Part shown: piece by piece, positions 54,261-64,000 of the stretch | Layout of the letters: each line of letters begins with the position of its first letter | Position numbering within the stretch: position 1 is the stretch's first letter | NCBI GenBank assembly: GCA_032173965.1 | Contig: JAVUNC010000006.1 | Span: forward strand, 20,020,370-20,084,369 | Direction of reading: 5' to 3' | Origin: Sitta carolinensis | Taxonomy: Eukaryota > Chordata > Aves > Passeriformes > Sittidae | DNA: 64,000 nucleotides | Program-made: the position numbers and the translations under genes | The notes under the pieces: model-generated | What the model was told of the DNA's origin: nothing | Databases searched by the model: none | Seen by the model: the letters and a program-made list of their open reading frames with translations, nothing else

Positions 54261-54266
54261 AATAAA
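54261..54266 (+). terminator. ABHD12B: AATAAA poly(A) signal of ABHD12B
   Basis: The only canonical AATAAA on the plus strand downstream of the ABHD12B stop, about 90 nt after it. Confidence 0.65.
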
Positions 54267-54761
54267 AACTACTAAGAAACTTTTAAGCCACCCTCTGCCT
54301 CCAGGATGCTGCAGGTTACTCGAGGGATGGAGACACTGATGTGGATCCACGACTGGGGGCATCCCACAGGACACTGGTGGGGATAATAAGGACAGGGCTC
54401 CCCCCCATCCTCCTTCAGCAGCACCTGTGAGGGCCCAGCTCCATCCAGCTGTATCCAGCTGTGCTGCCCACCCCACCCAAATTCCCGTAATCAGCACTTG
54501 GTGGAAGCAAGCCCAGCCCTAATCCCAGCCTTGAGCAAACAGCCCCCCCACGGGACTCCAGTGGCACTTCTTTTAATTTTTTTAAGCACCTAACGCAAGC
54601 AGCAGGGCGACGTGGTTTCGCTTTCCACACGACACTTACGTTATAAAAACCCCTCCCCTCTGCCCACCCCTGGGGAAAGCCAGCAGCAGCAGCAGGAACA
54701 GCAACACAGAGACTCAGACAGCAGAGAATTGTACAGCGCTCGCAGCCCGCGGCTCCCGCCC

Positions 54762-63854
<9,093 letters not shown>

Positions 63855-64000
63855 CTGCCCAGAGAGAGGAGAGCAGTGAGCTGGGCCCTCCTTGGAGCTC
63901 TGGGAGATGGATCCTTCTCCGTGGGACAGTCACAAACCCCACAGGGACAGGAGCCAAGGCCAGCAGGCACCCAGCACCGTGCTGGACAGGCTGGAGCCTC

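Larger units (their letters stand above)
54134..54577 (-). terminator. PYGL: Candidate PYGL poly(A) signals
   Basis: On the minus strand, ATTAAA lies at 54577-54572 (about 185 nt past the stop) and the canonical AATAAA at 54139-54134 (about 620 nt past the stop). I see no other canonical hexamer between them. Use of the distal site would make the PYGL 3' UTR cover the whole terminal exon of ABHD12B. Confidence 0.55.

Overview
The window is vertebrate nuclear DNA, most probably from a bird. Three multi-exon genes with GT-AG introns encode vertebrate proteins, and the introns carry about two dozen 3'-end fragments of CR1-type LINEs, LTR-derived pieces and many GC-rich minisatellites. I see no bacterial-style operons, no CRISPR array, and no tRNA or rRNA gene.

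Layout: (1) About 0.1-43 kb holds the 5' part of NIN (ninein, centrosomal microtubule anchor) on the minus strand. Seventeen coding exons run from the initiator ATG at 37281 to 126, and the 3' exons lie beyond the left edge. A CpG-rich block at 42.85-43.29 kb is the likely NIN promoter and non-coding first exon. (2) About 43.3-48.7 kb is intergenic and rich in tandem repeats. (3) 48.9-54.3 kb holds a complete ABHD12B (alpha/beta-hydrolase, ABHD12 family) on the plus strand in 13 coding exons. The last exon encodes only six full codons and a stop. (4) 54.1-63.9 kb holds the 3' seventeen coding exons of PYGL (liver glycogen phosphorylase) on the minus strand. The exons for roughly the first 141 residues lie beyond the right edge.

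The exon joins were checked by phase. In all three genes every junction keeps frame across the whole part that lies in the window. The order NIN(-) ABHD12B(+) PYGL(-) is the one known on human chromosome 14q22 and is paralogous to the NINL-ABHD12-PYGB block on human chromosome 20. Sequence features (the ninein-type N-terminus, the PYGL-type C-terminal tail) favour the NIN/ABHD12B/PYGL assignment. The genes share no pathway; they are neighbours by ancestry.

The most unusual structure is a roughly 36-copy minisatellite (63.02-63.76 kb) that has amplified a PYGL exon-intron junction, so that almost every unit carries a copy of the functional 5' splice site. Other notable points are a 34-bp hairpin-forming minisatellite abutting a NIN splice acceptor, the tiny ABHD12B terminal exon lying antisense within the probable PYGL 3' UTR, an LTR-like TATA/CCAAT/GC-box promoter cassette in a PYGL intron, and a regular cluster of GGGCGTG boxes ahead of ABHD12B.
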